Shown: positions 46,994 to 55,843, counted from the first letter of the stretch. The stretch: DNA of 64,000 bases from Frigidibacter sp. RF13 (GCF_026626305.1 NZ_JAPNUE010000001.1:620001-684000); one strand, 5' to 3'. The notes: generated from the letters alone by a model not told the origin. Program-made: numbers and translations.

Positions 46994-47653
46994 ATGGCAG
47001 ATCAAAGACTTAACGCTACGGAAAGTCCGATCGACCTTTCGCTCGCCGACAGCAATCCCTTGGTGCTGCAGGCTTTGTCCGAACTTTTCGACCGCGATCC
47101 CCGATTCTCGCTGGTGGCGACCTCGGCAACAGCCGAGGGTTTTCTCGGCGCGGTGATGCGGGTGCCGGTCCGGGTGGCGGTGATCGACTGGATGCTGCCC
47201 GCGCTTGGCGGGCAGAAGCTGATCGAGGTTCTGCGCGACCAGCCGGGCGCGCCGCGGATCGTGGTCTATGGCGAGGAAAGCCGGGGCGAGGTGGCGCGGC
47301 TCGCGATGCTCGCCGGTGCTGCAGGCTTCGTCGCCCGCACCAATCCGGCCGAAAAACTGCTGGAGACCTGCCTTGCGGTTGCGGCGGGGCAGATGGTCTT
47401 TCCCTTCCTCGACGTCCGCGACCTGCAGGCAGATCCGATCGCGCAACTGACCCGTCGGGAAAAGGCGCTGCTGGAGTCTCTGGCCAAGGGTCATTCGAAT
47501 AAGGAACTGGCGCGGGATTTCGAAATCTCGACCAATACGGTGAAATTCCACCTCTCGAATCTTTTTGAAAAACTCGGCGTCCGAAATCGCGCCCAGGCCA
47601 TCGCCTTTTATTATTCCTCTCGGCTGGCCAAGGACGGCACCGGGCGGTCCTGA
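46994..47653 (+). CDS. NarL/LuxR-family response regulator
   Basis: 219-residue two-component regulator. Receiver domain with phosphoacceptor Asp 65 in VAVIDWMLP and acidic Asp 19; the C-terminal LuxR helix-turn-helix is about residues 150-210 (LTRREKALLESLAKGHSNKELARDFEISTNTVKFHL). The usual Lys of the last receiver strand (GYLLK) is Arg here (GFVART), so the phosphorylation behaviour may be unusual. No sensor kinase is adjacent. It lies divergent to the aminotransferase-mtkAB operon and upstream of mclA-gckA, so it is the obvious regulator of the island. Confidence 0.88.
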   Translation: MADQRLNATESPIDLSLADSNPLVLQALSELFDRDPRFSLVATSATAEGFLGAVMRVPVRVAVIDWMLPALGGQKLIEVLRDQPGAPRIVVYGEESRGEVARLAMLAGAAGFVARTNPAEKLLETCLAVAAGQMVFPFLDVRDLQADPIAQLTRREKALLESLAKGHSNKELARDFEISTNTVKFHLSNLFEKLGVRNRAQAIAFYYSSRLAKDGTGRS

Positions 47654-47688
47654 CCGGCCCCTGCGAAGGCGTCACGATCTTTCCCTGC

Positions 47689-47720
47689 GACAGTCTGTCA
47701 CGCAATTTTCTTGCTTGACA
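47689..47720. promoter_or_regulatory. Palindrome and -35 box before mclA
   Basis: GACAGTCTGTC (47689-47699), symmetric about T47694, is followed by TTGACA (47715-47720) 65 bp before the mclA start. A good -10 box was not found. It suggests mclA has its own regulated promoter. Confidence 0.45.
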
Positions 47721-47785
47721 GAAGCGGATTCCTTCCTCCTTCTCTGCCGCCCGTCGATGACACCCAGCCGCGAAGGATTCGCCCC

Positions 47786-48763
47786 ATGAGTTTCCATACC
47801 GTCGAACAGGCCCCTGCCCGTCTCAACCGCTCTGAACTCGCCGTTCCGGGAAGCGCCGTTCAAATGTTTGAAAAGGCTGCGCAATCCGACGCAGACGTGA
47901 TCTTCCTGGATCTCGAGGACGCGGTCGCGCCCGATGACAAGGCGCAGGCGCGCAAGAACATCATCAAGGCGCTGAACGAGATCGACTGGGGCACCAAGAC
48001 CATGTCGGTCCGCATCAACGGGCTCGACACGCACTACATGTACCGCGATGTCGTGGACGTGGTCGAACAGGCCGGCGCGCGGCTCGACCTGATCATGATT
48101 CCGAAGGTCGGGACGGCTGCGGATGTTTATGCGGTCGACATGATGGTGACGCAAATTGAAGATGCGATGGGTTTTAAGAAGCGCATCGGTTTTGAACATA
48201 TTATCGAAACCGCGCTCGGCATGCAGAATGTGAATGAAATTGCCGCGGCCTCGAAACGGAATGAAAGCCTGCATTTCGGCGTGGCCGATTATGCGGCCTC
48301 GACGCGCGCGCGCACGACCATCATCGGCGGCGTGAACCCCGATTACGCGGTGCTGACCGACCCGCTGGAGGACGCGACCCGCGCCACCCACTGGGGCGAC
48401 ATGTGGCACTATGCGCTGGCGCGCATGGTCGTCGCGGCGCGGGCGAACGGGCTGCGTCCCGTGGACGGGCCGTTCGGTGATTTTTCGGACCCCGAGGGCT
48501 ACAAGGCGGCGGCGAAGCGTGCGGCGGTTCTTGGCTGCGAGGGCAAATGGGCGATCCACCCGAGCCAGATCGCGCTGGCGAACGAGGTGATGAGCCCGTC
48601 GGAAAAGGAAGTGACGCGCGCCAAGCGCATCCTTGAAGCGATGATGGAGGCGGCCAAGCAGGGCAAGGGCGCGGTGTCGCTGGACGGGCGGCTGATTGAC
48701 TATGCCTCGATCCGTCAGGCAGAGGTGCTGGTGGAAAAAGCCAAGCAGATTGCCGGAGTGTAA
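47786..48763 (+). CDS. mclA: L-malyl-CoA lyase (serine-cycle type)
   Basis: 325-residue HpcH/HpaI-family lyase that splits L-malyl-CoA into acetyl-CoA and glyoxylate. Metal and substrate motifs: VIFLDLEDAVAPDDK, RINGLDTHYMYRDVVD, IETALGMQNVNEI, GPFGDFSDPEGY, KWAIHPSQIALANEV. The wording (SELAVPGS, THYMYRDVVD, GVADYAASTRART) follows methylotroph serine-cycle MclA rather than the Rhodobacter Mcl1 of the ethylmalonyl-CoA pathway, as I remember them. ATG 47786 starts the conserved SFHTVEQAPARLNRSE. The glycerate kinase gene follows by 1 bp. Confidence 0.92.
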   Translation: MSFHTVEQAPARLNRSELAVPGSAVQMFEKAAQSDADVIFLDLEDAVAPDDKAQARKNIIKALNEIDWGTKTMSVRINGLDTHYMYRDVVDVVEQAGARLDLIMIPKVGTAADVYAVDMMVTQIEDAMGFKKRIGFEHIIETALGMQNVNEIAAASKRNESLHFGVADYAASTRARTTIIGGVNPDYAVLTDPLEDATRATHWGDMWHYALARMVVAARANGLRPVDGPFGDFSDPEGYKAAAKRAAVLGCEGKWAIHPSQIALANEVMSPSEKEVTRAKRILEAMMEAAKQGKGAVSLDGRLIDYASIRQAEVLVEKAKQIAGV

Positions 48764-48764
48764 G

Positions 48765-50021
48765 ATGGACATGCGCGCGGAAGCGACCCGGCTTTTTCAG
48801 GCGGCCGTTCAGGCCGCCGACCCGGCCGGGGCGTTGAAGCGCGCAATCCTTGCCTCCCCCCTTGAGGCACTTTCGCCGGGGGGCGGCTGGATCGTGATCG
48901 CGGTCGGCAAGGCCGCCGTCCCGATGGCCGAAGAGGTGCTCAGGCACCTGAAGGGCGCCCCGGCGCGGGCACTCGTCGTCACCAACTACGAGAATGCGAG
49001 ACCCTTTGCGGGGGCCGAGGTCATCGCCTCGGGCCATCCTGTTCCGGATGAGAACGGCGCAAAGGCAGGGGTTGCAGTCGCTGAACTGCTGGAGAGTGCG
49101 ACGGCGGCCGACCGGGTGGTTGCGCTCATTTCGGGTGGCGGATCGGCACTTCTGCCCGCACCCGCGGCGGGGCTGACGCTTTCAGACAAGGCGGCGGTCA
49201 ACCGGCTCTTGCTGGCCTATGGCTATGAAATCACCGAAATCAACCTGATCCGCCAGCAGCTGTCGCGGCTGAAGGGCGGAGGAATGCTCAGGCTCGCCGA
49301 CCCTGCCCCGGTCGAGGCCTTCATCCTGTCGGACGTGGTCGGCGACGATCTGCGTGCGATCGCCTCGGGCCCCACCGTCGCGCCGCTCGGCAGCCGCGCC
49401 GATGCGCGGCGACTATTGGAGGAGCGTGGCGTCTGGGCAGAGCTGCCAGCCGCCGTACGCGCCCATCTGGAGGCGCAGGCGGGTGGCGAGAGCCCACTGC
49501 CGCCTGCACGCAACCGGCTGATCGGCTCGAACCGCATGAGCCTTGAGGCGATCCGGGATACCTGCTCCAGTAGGGCTGAGATCATCTCGGACCGGCTGAC
49601 AGGCGACGTGGGCGATGCGGCGGCCGAAGTCATCGCCGCCGCGCGCCGCGCGCCGCCCGGCGCCTCTTGCCTGATTTTCGGGGGCGAGACGACCGTTACC
49701 CTCAAGGGCAATGGCCTAGGCGGGCGCAATCAGGAACTGGCGCTGCGCGTGGCGCTGGCGCTGCCCGATCTCGGGCGCGACTGGCTGTTCCTGTCCGGCG
49801 GCACCGACGGGCGCGATGGGCCGACAGAAGCTGCGGGCGGGATCGTAGATGCGGGCACGCAGGGCCGGATCGTGGCGGCGGGCGGCGACCCGCAGGCTCT
49901 TCTGGCAGAGAACGACAGCTACCGCGCGCTCTCACTCGCAGGCGACCTGCTGGTCACCGGCGCCACCGGCACCAATGTCGCGGACGTGCAGATCCTGCTT
50001 CTGGGGCCGAAAGCTCAGTAG
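48765..50021 (+). CDS. gckA: Glycerate 2-kinase (GckA/TtuD, MOFRL family)
   Basis: 418-residue kinase that makes 2-phosphoglycerate from D-glycerate, the exit from the serine cycle to central metabolism. GWIVIAVGKAAVPMAEE, SGGGSALLPAP, RQQLSRLKGG and the C-terminal MOFRL motifs (GGRNQELALRVAL, SGGTDGRDGPTEAAGGIVD) are present. ATG 48765 follows mclA by 1 bp, with CCGGAGTG overlapping the mclA end. The last codons overlap by 7 bp the convergent BlaR1-like gene. Confidence 0.93.
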   Translation: MDMRAEATRLFQAAVQAADPAGALKRAILASPLEALSPGGGWIVIAVGKAAVPMAEEVLRHLKGAPARALVVTNYENARPFAGAEVIASGHPVPDENGAKAGVAVAELLESATAADRVVALISGGGSALLPAPAAGLTLSDKAAVNRLLLAYGYEITEINLIRQQLSRLKGGGMLRLADPAPVEAFILSDVVGDDLRAIASGPTVAPLGSRADARRLLEERGVWAELPAAVRAHLEAQAGGESPLPPARNRLIGSNRMSLEAIRDTCSSRAEIISDRLTGDVGDAAAEVIAAARRAPPGASCLIFGGETTVTLKGNGLGGRNQELALRVALALPDLGRDWLFLSGGTDGRDGPTEAAGGIVDAGTQGRIVAAGGDPQALLAENDSYRALSLAGDLLVTGATGTNVADVQILLLGPKAQ

Positions 50022-51154
50022 CTCGGCTGCGTCAGCGTCGAATTGGCGTTCATCACTGCCAGCCGCTCAAGGTTGATGATGGTCGACAGCATCAGCCGGT
50101 CCTGGCTCCAGTCGCCCGGCCGCTGGATGGCGACGGCAGCCAGAAACGTCAGCGCGACCAGCGGGCCAAGAAGCAGCGCCGCGACCATGCCCGGATGCCG
50201 TTCCGCCTTGCCGTCGATCAGCGAGACCATGCGGTGGCGCAGGACTTGCACCGAGCGGTGGCCGAAAAGACGGCTTTCGGTCTGGACAAGCGCCACCACC
50301 GGCGCCTGAAGAGCAAACAGCCGCCGCCGTTTCAAACTGTTGTGGCAGACCCGGAGCAGGCACTGGCAATAGGCCGCGACGTCATAGCCGCGCCGTTCGA
50401 TAACCTGCCGGTCGCAGGAAAGCTCACGCAGCTCCTCGCCCATCCGCCGCCAGATATGGAAGGCCGGGTTCCAGAAGAAGAAGGGCTTCAGCACTTCCAT
50501 TGCGATCTCCCAATCCACATCGCGTTGGCGCAGATGCTGGAGCTCGTGGCCAAGCGCTATGCGCATGTCCTCCGGTTCGGCCAGCATGGTCGAGGGCAGG
50601 ACGATGATCCGGCGTCGCAGGCCGCGGGTCGAGAAGGGCACCGTTGTGGTATCTGACAGACGAAGTTCGACCCGGCCAATCCGGCGCCAGACGAAACTGT
50701 CGTCGAGCACCCTGCGCAGTTTGAGCATGCTCGCCGCGAGGCGGAAGAAGAAGAAGGCAAACCCCGCAGCGAAAAGCGCGAGAACGACGGTCACAAGCGC
50801 ACCAAACTCCCCCGCTGCCAGTGTGCGCCGCGCGCCTAGGATGGTTTCCAGCCGCTCGGGCGACATCTGGAAGTTGCCCTGCAGATATTGAGAGACGACG
50901 AAGTCGGCCAGGTTGATCCGGTCAAAGAGCGCCACATCCGCCCCGTCGGTCGCCTGCGTCACTGCCCAAAGCGCGAAAGGCGAAAAGACGATCGCCAGAA
51001 AGACCGCCCGTATCGCCCGGAGCTGCGCCGTATAGGCATGGCCGAGACCCGCGAGCCGAAGCGCGAACCGCGCCATGATCCACAGCACACAGGCGTAGGC
51101 CAGAAGGATGTTGACGTCGAGATAGGCGTCGATCAGGTCCCTAAGACTTGCCAT
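50015..51154 (-). CDS. BlaR1-like M56 membrane metallopeptidase
   Basis: 379-residue membrane protein of the BlaR1/MecR1 M56 peptidase family. N-terminal hydrophobic helices (about residues 12-35, 45-65, 115-135) are followed by the zinc peptidase motif HELQH (His 203-His 207) and later ELSCDRQVIERRGYDVAAY. It lacks the C-terminal penicillin-binding sensor domain of true BlaR1. AGGAGG precedes ATG 51154. It overlaps the BlaI-type repressor gene by 14 bp, so the pair forms a typical sensor-protease/repressor operon. What it senses is unknown. Confidence 0.88.
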   Translation of the reverse strand: MASLRDLIDAYLDVNILLAYACVLWIMARFALRLAGLGHAYTAQLRAIRAVFLAIVFSPFALWAVTQATDGADVALFDRINLADFVVSQYLQGNFQMSPERLETILGARRTLAAGEFGALVTVVLALFAAGFAFFFFRLAASMLKLRRVLDDSFVWRRIGRVELRLSDTTTVPFSTRGLRRRIIVLPSTMLAEPEDMRIALGHELQHLRQRDVDWEIAMEVLKPFFFWNPAFHIWRRMGEELRELSCDRQVIERRGYDVAAYCQCLLRVCHNSLKRRRLFALQAPVVALVQTESRLFGHRSVQVLRHRMVSLIDGKAERHPGMVAALLLGPLVALTFLAAVAIQRPGDWSQDRLMLSTIINLERLAVMNANSTLTQPSY

Positions 51155-51536
51155 TCCTGAGCCTCCTATCCAGAAGCGCCCGAATCTCGTCCAATGCCTC
51201 CTCGGACAGATCGTTGTCGTCGACGAGGCGCGCCACGAGCGAGACGGGCGTGTTGTCAAAGAGCTTCTCGGATAGGTTTCTCAGGCTGCGCGACTGATAA
51301 AGATCCTTTGTCAGCGCTGGCCTGTATGTGAAGGTCTTGCCCTGTTTCGTGCTGGTCACGAATTGTTTTTGTTCGAGAATCCGGAGGATCGTCGCCGCTG
51401 ACGTATAAGCGAGCTTGCGGCCTTCGCCGAGCGTATCAAGCACGTCGCGCACCGTTCCCTCGCCAAGCTCCCAAAGCCGGGACATGAATTCCAGCTCGAC
51501 TTCGGTCAGCATCTCGGGCTTCTTCTTCGTGCGCAT
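51141..51536 (-). CDS. BlaI/MecI-family repressor
   Basis: 131-residue winged-helix repressor. The BlaI pattern is clear: TEVELEFMSRLWELGEGTVRDVLDTLGEGRKLAYTSAATILRILEQK, then TYRPALTKDLYQSRSL and the dimer tail RLVDDNDLSEEALDEIRALLDRRL. In known systems it is cleaved by the M56 peptidase to release target genes. No beta-lactamase or PBP gene is adjacent. ATG 51575 with AGGATCG is an alternative start giving 13 more residues. The repressor and protease follow directly behind the glp transporter operon on the same strand. Confidence 0.87.
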   Translation of the reverse strand: MRTKKKPEMLTEVELEFMSRLWELGEGTVRDVLDTLGEGRKLAYTSAATILRILEQKQFVTSTKQGKTFTYRPALTKDLYQSRSLRNLSEKLFDNTPVSLVARLVDDNDLSEEALDEIRALLDRRLRNGKS

Positions 51537-51625
51537 TTCGGGGGCGGATCCTCGTATCGTCACCTTGCACTCCATCGATCCTAGCAGCGGCGGGCGCATT
51601 CGCAAAGCCGGGGTTGTTCCGGGTC

Positions 51626-52024
51626 TCATACTTTCCAGAAACAGAAGGCACCCCAGGCGATCGCAAGCGCGAGCGGCCACCAGAGCGGCATGCCCATGAG
51701 CCAGAGCCAGGCCATGAAGATGTAGCTGGTGCCAAGGAGAGAAATGAACAGCCGGTCGCCGCGGGTGGTGGTCAGGCCGAGGATGCCGGTGCGTTCGTCG
51801 CCACCGGGCCTGCGGATTTCCAGGACGGTCAGCAGGGCCATGGCCGAAAAGATCCCGATGAAGACCGCAAGCGTCGCGGGCGTCCAGGCCATCCAGAACG
51901 AGGGCCAAAGAGGCGCCGTCCAGGAAAAGCCCTTGTCCTCGGCCTTGCCGAGATTGCCCCAGCCCGCCGTCTGGGCATTGGCCACGACGGGCATCAGGGT
52001 CAGCATGAACGCGGCGTATCTCAT
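51626..52024 (-). CDS. glpU: DUF2160 membrane protein of the glycerol transporter
   Basis: 132-residue membrane protein. A signal-like or first helix (MRYAAFMLTLMPVVANAQ) is followed by GWGNLGKAEDKGFSWTAPLWPSFWMAWTP and two hydrophobic helices (ATLAVFIGIFSAMALLTVLE, LLGTSYIFMAWLWLMGMPLWWPLALAI), matching DUF2160, a partner of the rhizobial glpSTPQUV transporter. Its start overlaps the glpQ stop by one base. It is the last gene of the operon. Confidence 0.85.
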   Translation of the reverse strand: MRYAAFMLTLMPVVANAQTAGWGNLGKAEDKGFSWTAPLWPSFWMAWTPATLAVFIGIFSAMALLTVLEIRRPGGDERTGILGLTTTRGDRLFISLLGTSYIFMAWLWLMGMPLWWPLALAIAWGAFCFWKV

Positions 52025-52821
52025 CACACCCTCCCCAGGGCGAAGCCCTTGGCGATATAGTTGCGGACGAACCAGATCACGATGGCGCCGGGGATGATGG
52101 TCAGCGTGCCGGCGGCTGCCAGAAGGCCGAGCTCGTAGCCCGCCGAAGAGGCGGTCTTGGTCATCGTGGCGGCGATGGGCTTGGCGTAGACGGCGGTCAG
52201 GGTCTTGGCGAGCAGAAGTTCGACCCAGGAGAACATGAAACAGAAGAAAGCCGCGACACCGACGCCCGCCTTGATCGTCGGCAGGAAGATCTTCAGGAAG
52301 AAGCGCGGGAAGGAATAGCCGTCGACGAAGGCAGTCTCGTCCAGTTCCTTCGGCACGCCGCCCATGAAACCCTCGAGGATCCAGACCGCGAGCGGGATGT
52401 TGAAGAGGCAATGTGCCATCGCCACCGCCCAATAGGTGTCGAACAGCCCGACCGCTGAATAGAGCTGGAAAAAGGGCAGCGCGAAGACGGCGGCGGGCGC
52501 CATGCGGTTGGTCAGGAGCCAGAAGAACAGCTGCTTGTCGCCGAGGAACCGGTAGCGCGAGAAAGCATAGGCCGCAGGCAGTGCAACGGTGACGGAAATC
52601 ACTGTGTTTATCGTTACATAGGCGATGGAGTTGATGTAACCCCAATACCAGGTCGGATCGGTGAAGATTGTGCGGTAGCTAGCCAGCGTCCAAGTCTGGG
52701 GGAAAAGTGAGAAACCGCCCAGGATTTCCTGCGTCGTCTTGAAGCTCATCGCCACCAGCCAGTAGATCGGCAGCATGAGGAAGGCGATGTAAAGGATCGG
52801 AATGATGGATCTTTTGCGCAT
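52024..52821 (-). CDS. glpQ: Glycerol-type ABC transporter permease
   Basis: 265-residue inner-membrane permease of the carbohydrate uptake (MalG-like) group, with about six helices. It shows FKTTQEILGGFSLFPQTWTLASYR, the EAA-loop LDETAFVDGYSFPRFFLKIFLPTIKAG, and a C-terminal helix (LLAAAGTLTIIPGAIVIWFV). It pairs with the GlpP permease encoded 7 bp upstream. Substrate is assigned from the gene set, not from the permease itself. Confidence 0.9.
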   Translation of the reverse strand: MRKRSIIPILYIAFLMLPIYWLVAMSFKTTQEILGGFSLFPQTWTLASYRTIFTDPTWYWGYINSIAYVTINTVISVTVALPAAYAFSRYRFLGDKQLFFWLLTNRMAPAAVFALPFFQLYSAVGLFDTYWAVAMAHCLFNIPLAVWILEGFMGGVPKELDETAFVDGYSFPRFFLKIFLPTIKAGVGVAAFFCFMFSWVELLLAKTLTAVYAKPIAATMTKTASSAGYELGLLAAAGTLTIIPGAIVIWFVRNYIAKGFALGRV

Positions 52822-52828
52822 CTTTATC

Positions 52829-53692
52829 TCACTTCACATCGTGCCGGGTCATGAGCGTGTAGAAGAGCCAGGAGGCAAAGAGCGTGATCGCGAAATAGAT
52901 CAGGCTCATCGCCGCCGCAGGCCCGAGGTCGAACTGGCCAAGGGCGATTTTCACGAGATCGATGGACAGAAGCGTCGTCGAATTGCCGGGGCCGCCGCCG
53001 GTCAGCACGAAAGGCTCGGTATAAACGTTGAAACTGTCCATGAACCGCAGAAGCACGGCGATGGTCAGCACCTGCTTCATCTTCGGCAGCTGGATGTAGC
53101 GGAAGACCGCCCAGTTGGACGCCCCGTCGATCTTGGCCGCCTGGTAATAGGCGTCGGGGATCGACACGAGGCCTGCGTAACAGAGAAGCACGACAAGCGA
53201 CGTCCAGTGCCAGACATCCATGGTGATGATCGTGATCCAGGCGGCGGTCGGGTTCTGGGTCATGTCATAGGTGACACCCAGCACATGGTTGAGGAAATAG
53301 CCCAGAAGCCCGATGTCCGGCAGGGTGAAGATGTTCCACATCGCACCCACCACATTCCACGGGATCAGCATCGGCAGGGCCATGGTGACGAGGCAGACCG
53401 GCACCCAGAAGCCCTTCCTCGGCATCGAAAGCGCGATGATCACGCCGAGTGGCACCTCGATGATCAGGATGAGGAAGGTGAAGAAGGCCTGCCGTCCGAG
53501 AGCCGCCTGAAACCGGTCGGATTTCAGGATATCCTCGAACCAGCCAAGCCCGTGCCAGAAAAAGACATTGTCGCCGAACGTCTCCTGCACGGAATAATTC
53601 ACCACCGTCATCATCGGGATGAGCGCGTTGAAGGCCACTAGGATGACTACCGGCAGGACGAACAGCCAGCCTTTCTGATTGACCTTGCGCAT
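52829..53692 (-). CDS. glpP: Glycerol-type ABC transporter permease
   Basis: 287-residue MalF-like permease, six helices. It carries FVLPVVILVAFNALIPMMTVV, a long periplasmic stretch, and an EAA-like motif YQAAKIDGASNWAVFRYIQLPKMKQVL. Works with GlpQ to form the channel of the sugar/glycerol uptake system. It overlaps glpT by one base. Confidence 0.9.
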   Translation of the reverse strand: MRKVNQKGWLFVLPVVILVAFNALIPMMTVVNYSVQETFGDNVFFWHGLGWFEDILKSDRFQAALGRQAFFTFLILIIEVPLGVIIALSMPRKGFWVPVCLVTMALPMLIPWNVVGAMWNIFTLPDIGLLGYFLNHVLGVTYDMTQNPTAAWITIITMDVWHWTSLVVLLCYAGLVSIPDAYYQAAKIDGASNWAVFRYIQLPKMKQVLTIAVLLRFMDSFNVYTEPFVLTGGGPGNSTTLLSIDLVKIALGQFDLGPAAAMSLIYFAITLFASWLFYTLMTRHDVK

Positions 53693-54771
53693 CAGGCGGC
53701 CCTCCCCTTTTCGCTCGCGATCCAGCCGTCGCAGTAAAGCCGCGTCTGATCGGGGCGGAAGGTCAGATGCACCGCCTCTCCTTGCCCCGGCACCGCGCCC
53801 TCGACGATCGCATTCACCCGCGTGTCGCCCAGCATCGCCTCAACCACCGAATGACGCCCGAGATCGGACACTTTGCGCACTGTCGCGGGCAGGCCGGTTG
53901 CGCTGAGCGAAACGAATTCCGGCCGGATGCCGACCTCGGTTCTGCCAGCGCCGACCGTCACGGCCCCTTCCAGCGAAACCTGATGGCCAGCGACGAAAGC
54001 GCCGCCATCGCGGACCTCGCAAGAGAGCACGTTCATGCCGGGCGAACCGATGAAATGGCCGACGAACGTGTGCTGGGGCCGGTCGAACAGGTCGACTGGC
54101 GTACCGATCTGCACCACCTCGCCGTCCTGCATCACCACCACCTGATCGGCGAAGGTCAGCGCCTCGGTCTGGTCATGGGTCACATAGATCATGGTTGCCC
54201 GGACCCGGTGGTGAAGTTCCTTCAGCTTCGAGCGCAGTTTCCACTTCAGGTGCGGGTCGATGACGGTCAGCGGCTCGTCGAACATGATGACGTTCACGTC
54301 CTCTCGCACGAGGCCGCGGCCCATCGAGATCTTCTGCTTGTTGTCGGGTGAGAGGTTCGCGGCGCGGACCTTCAGCATCTCGGTCACGTCAAGCATTGCG
54401 GCAATCTCCTCGACGCGGGCCTTGACCCGGCCCTCGTCGATGCCGCGATTGCGGAGCGGAAAGGCGAGATTGTCGAAGACCGACATCGTGTCGTAGATCA
54501 CCGGGAACTGGAAAACCTGCGCGATATTGCGCTGATCGGGCGGCAGTGTGGTCACGTCGCGGTCGTTGAACAGGATGCGACCCTCTGAAGGCACCAAAAG
54601 CCCCGAGATGATATTGAGAAGCGTCGATTTCCCGCAACCGGAAGGCCCGAGAAGCGCATAGGCGCCGCCATCCTCCCAATCGAGATTGAGCTCCTTCAGC
54701 GCATAATCCTGCGGCCCCGATGGGTTGGCCATGTAGGAATGGCGGAGTTTGTCGAGCGTGATCTTGGCCAT
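53692..54771 (-). CDS. glpT: Glycerol-type ABC transporter ATPase
   Basis: 359-residue ATPase of the MalK/UgpC group. Walker A GPSGCGKST at residues 42-50 and Walker B VIMFDEPLTVIDPHLK. The ABC signature reads LSPDNKQK instead of LSGGQ, which I recall as a feature of this glp family. A C-terminal regulatory beta-barrel (OB-like TOBE domain) follows. It is one of two ATPases in the operon; GAGGGGACG precedes ATG 54771. Confidence 0.9.
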   Translation of the reverse strand: MAKITLDKLRHSYMANPSGPQDYALKELNLDWEDGGAYALLGPSGCGKSTLLNIISGLLVPSEGRILFNDRDVTTLPPDQRNIAQVFQFPVIYDTMSVFDNLAFPLRNRGIDEGRVKARVEEIAAMLDVTEMLKVRAANLSPDNKQKISMGRGLVREDVNVIMFDEPLTVIDPHLKWKLRSKLKELHHRVRATMIYVTHDQTEALTFADQVVVMQDGEVVQIGTPVDLFDRPQHTFVGHFIGSPGMNVLSCEVRDGGAFVAGHQVSLEGAVTVGAGRTEVGIRPEFVSLSATGLPATVRKVSDLGRHSVVEAMLGDTRVNAIVEGAVPGQGEAVHLTFRPDQTRLYCDGWIASEKGRAA

Positions 54772-54778
54772 CGTCCCC

Positions 54779-55843
54779 TCAGGCGACAAGCGCGCCGTCG
54801 GGCGCGAAATAGAAGCAATTGGCGGGATCCATGTAGAATTCATGGGCGCGGCCCACCTCGAACGGATGGACGCCCGGGGCGAGCGAGACCCAGGTATCAT
54901 CGCCAAGACGGAAATGGGCGGAGCTTTCGGAGCCCGACAGTTCTGTCACCATGATCGGCCCCGTCAGCTTCACCTCGGCCGCCGAACCGTGCATTGGCCG
55001 GACGTGATGGGGGCGGACCGCGACCGTATAAGGCCCGTCCGCGAGGTTCGCGGCGGCACCGGCGAGCGGCCACTCCGCGCCCGCCTTCAGCCGCATCCGG
55101 TCGCCCATCTTGATTGCCGGTGCCGCATTGATCGGGGGATCGGAAAAGACCCGCGCCGAGACAAGCGTATTGGGGTGCCGGTATATCTCGGCCGTCGGAC
55201 CGAATTGCGTTACCCGCCCGTCCTGCATCAGCGCGGTCTGGCCGCCAAGCATCAGCGCCTCGGCCGGTTCAGAGGTGGCATAGACCACAACGGCGCCACG
55301 GCCTGCGAAAAGGTCGGGCAACTGGTCGCGCAACTCCTCGCGCAGCTTGTAGTCGAGGTTGGCGAGCGGCTCGTCCAGGAAAACGGCGGTCGATTCCTTG
55401 GCGATGGCGCGGGCAAGCGCGGTGCGCTGCTGCTGGCCGCCAGAAAGCTCATGCGGGCGACGCTTCAGCATCGGGCGGAGTTTCAGCACATCCGCTGCCG
55501 CCTCGACCCGTCCCTGGATTTCCGAGGCGGCGAGGCCCGCGACCCTGAGTGGCGAGGCAATGTTCTCGAATACGGTCATATGGGGATAGTTCACGAAGAA
55601 CTGGTGGACGAGGCTGATATTGCGCTTTTGCGGGCTAAGGCCGGTCACGTCTTGACCGTTCATCAAGAGCTTGCCCGACGCCAGCCGGTCGAGACCCGCC
55701 ATCAGCTTGATCAGAGAGGTCTTGCCAGACCCGGTCTCGCCCAGAAGCACATTGAACCGGCCGGGTTCGAAGACGAGCGAGGTTTCCTTGATATGGACCG
55801 CCTGTCCGACCCTTTTGGTGACAGCCTGAAGCTCAAGCGCCAT
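54779..55843 (-). CDS. glpS: Glycerol-type ABC transporter ATPase
   Basis: 354-residue ATPase, partner of GlpT. Walker A GETGSGKT (35-42), standard signature LSGGQQQR, Walker B AVFLDEPLANLD. A C-terminal TOBE-type domain follows (about residues 240-354). Both ATPases together are typical of the heterodimeric glp system. GAAGGAAGGGACGG precedes ATG 55843. It lies 110 bp after glpV, with two hairpins, one carrying a T-run, in the gap. Confidence 0.9.
   Translation of the reverse strand: MALELQAVTKRVGQAVHIKETSLVFEPGRFNVLLGETGSGKTSLIKLMAGLDRLASGKLLMNGQDVTGLSPQKRNISLVHQFFVNYPHMTVFENIASPLRVAGLAASEIQGRVEAAADVLKLRPMLKRRPHELSGGQQQRTALARAIAKESTAVFLDEPLANLDYKLREELRDQLPDLFAGRGAVVVYATSEPAEALMLGGQTALMQDGRVTQFGPTAEIYRHPNTLVSARVFSDPPINAAPAIKMGDRMRLKAGAEWPLAGAAANLADGPYTVAVRPHHVRPMHGSAAEVKLTGPIMVTELSGSESSAHFRLGDDTWVSLAPGVHPFEVGRAHEFYMDPANCFYFAPDGALVA

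Noticed and set aside
47786..48763. Mcl1 of the ethylmalonyl-CoA pathway
   Set aside because: Several blocks differ from Rhodobacter Mcl1 and agree with serine-cycle MclA as remembered; gene context also supports this.
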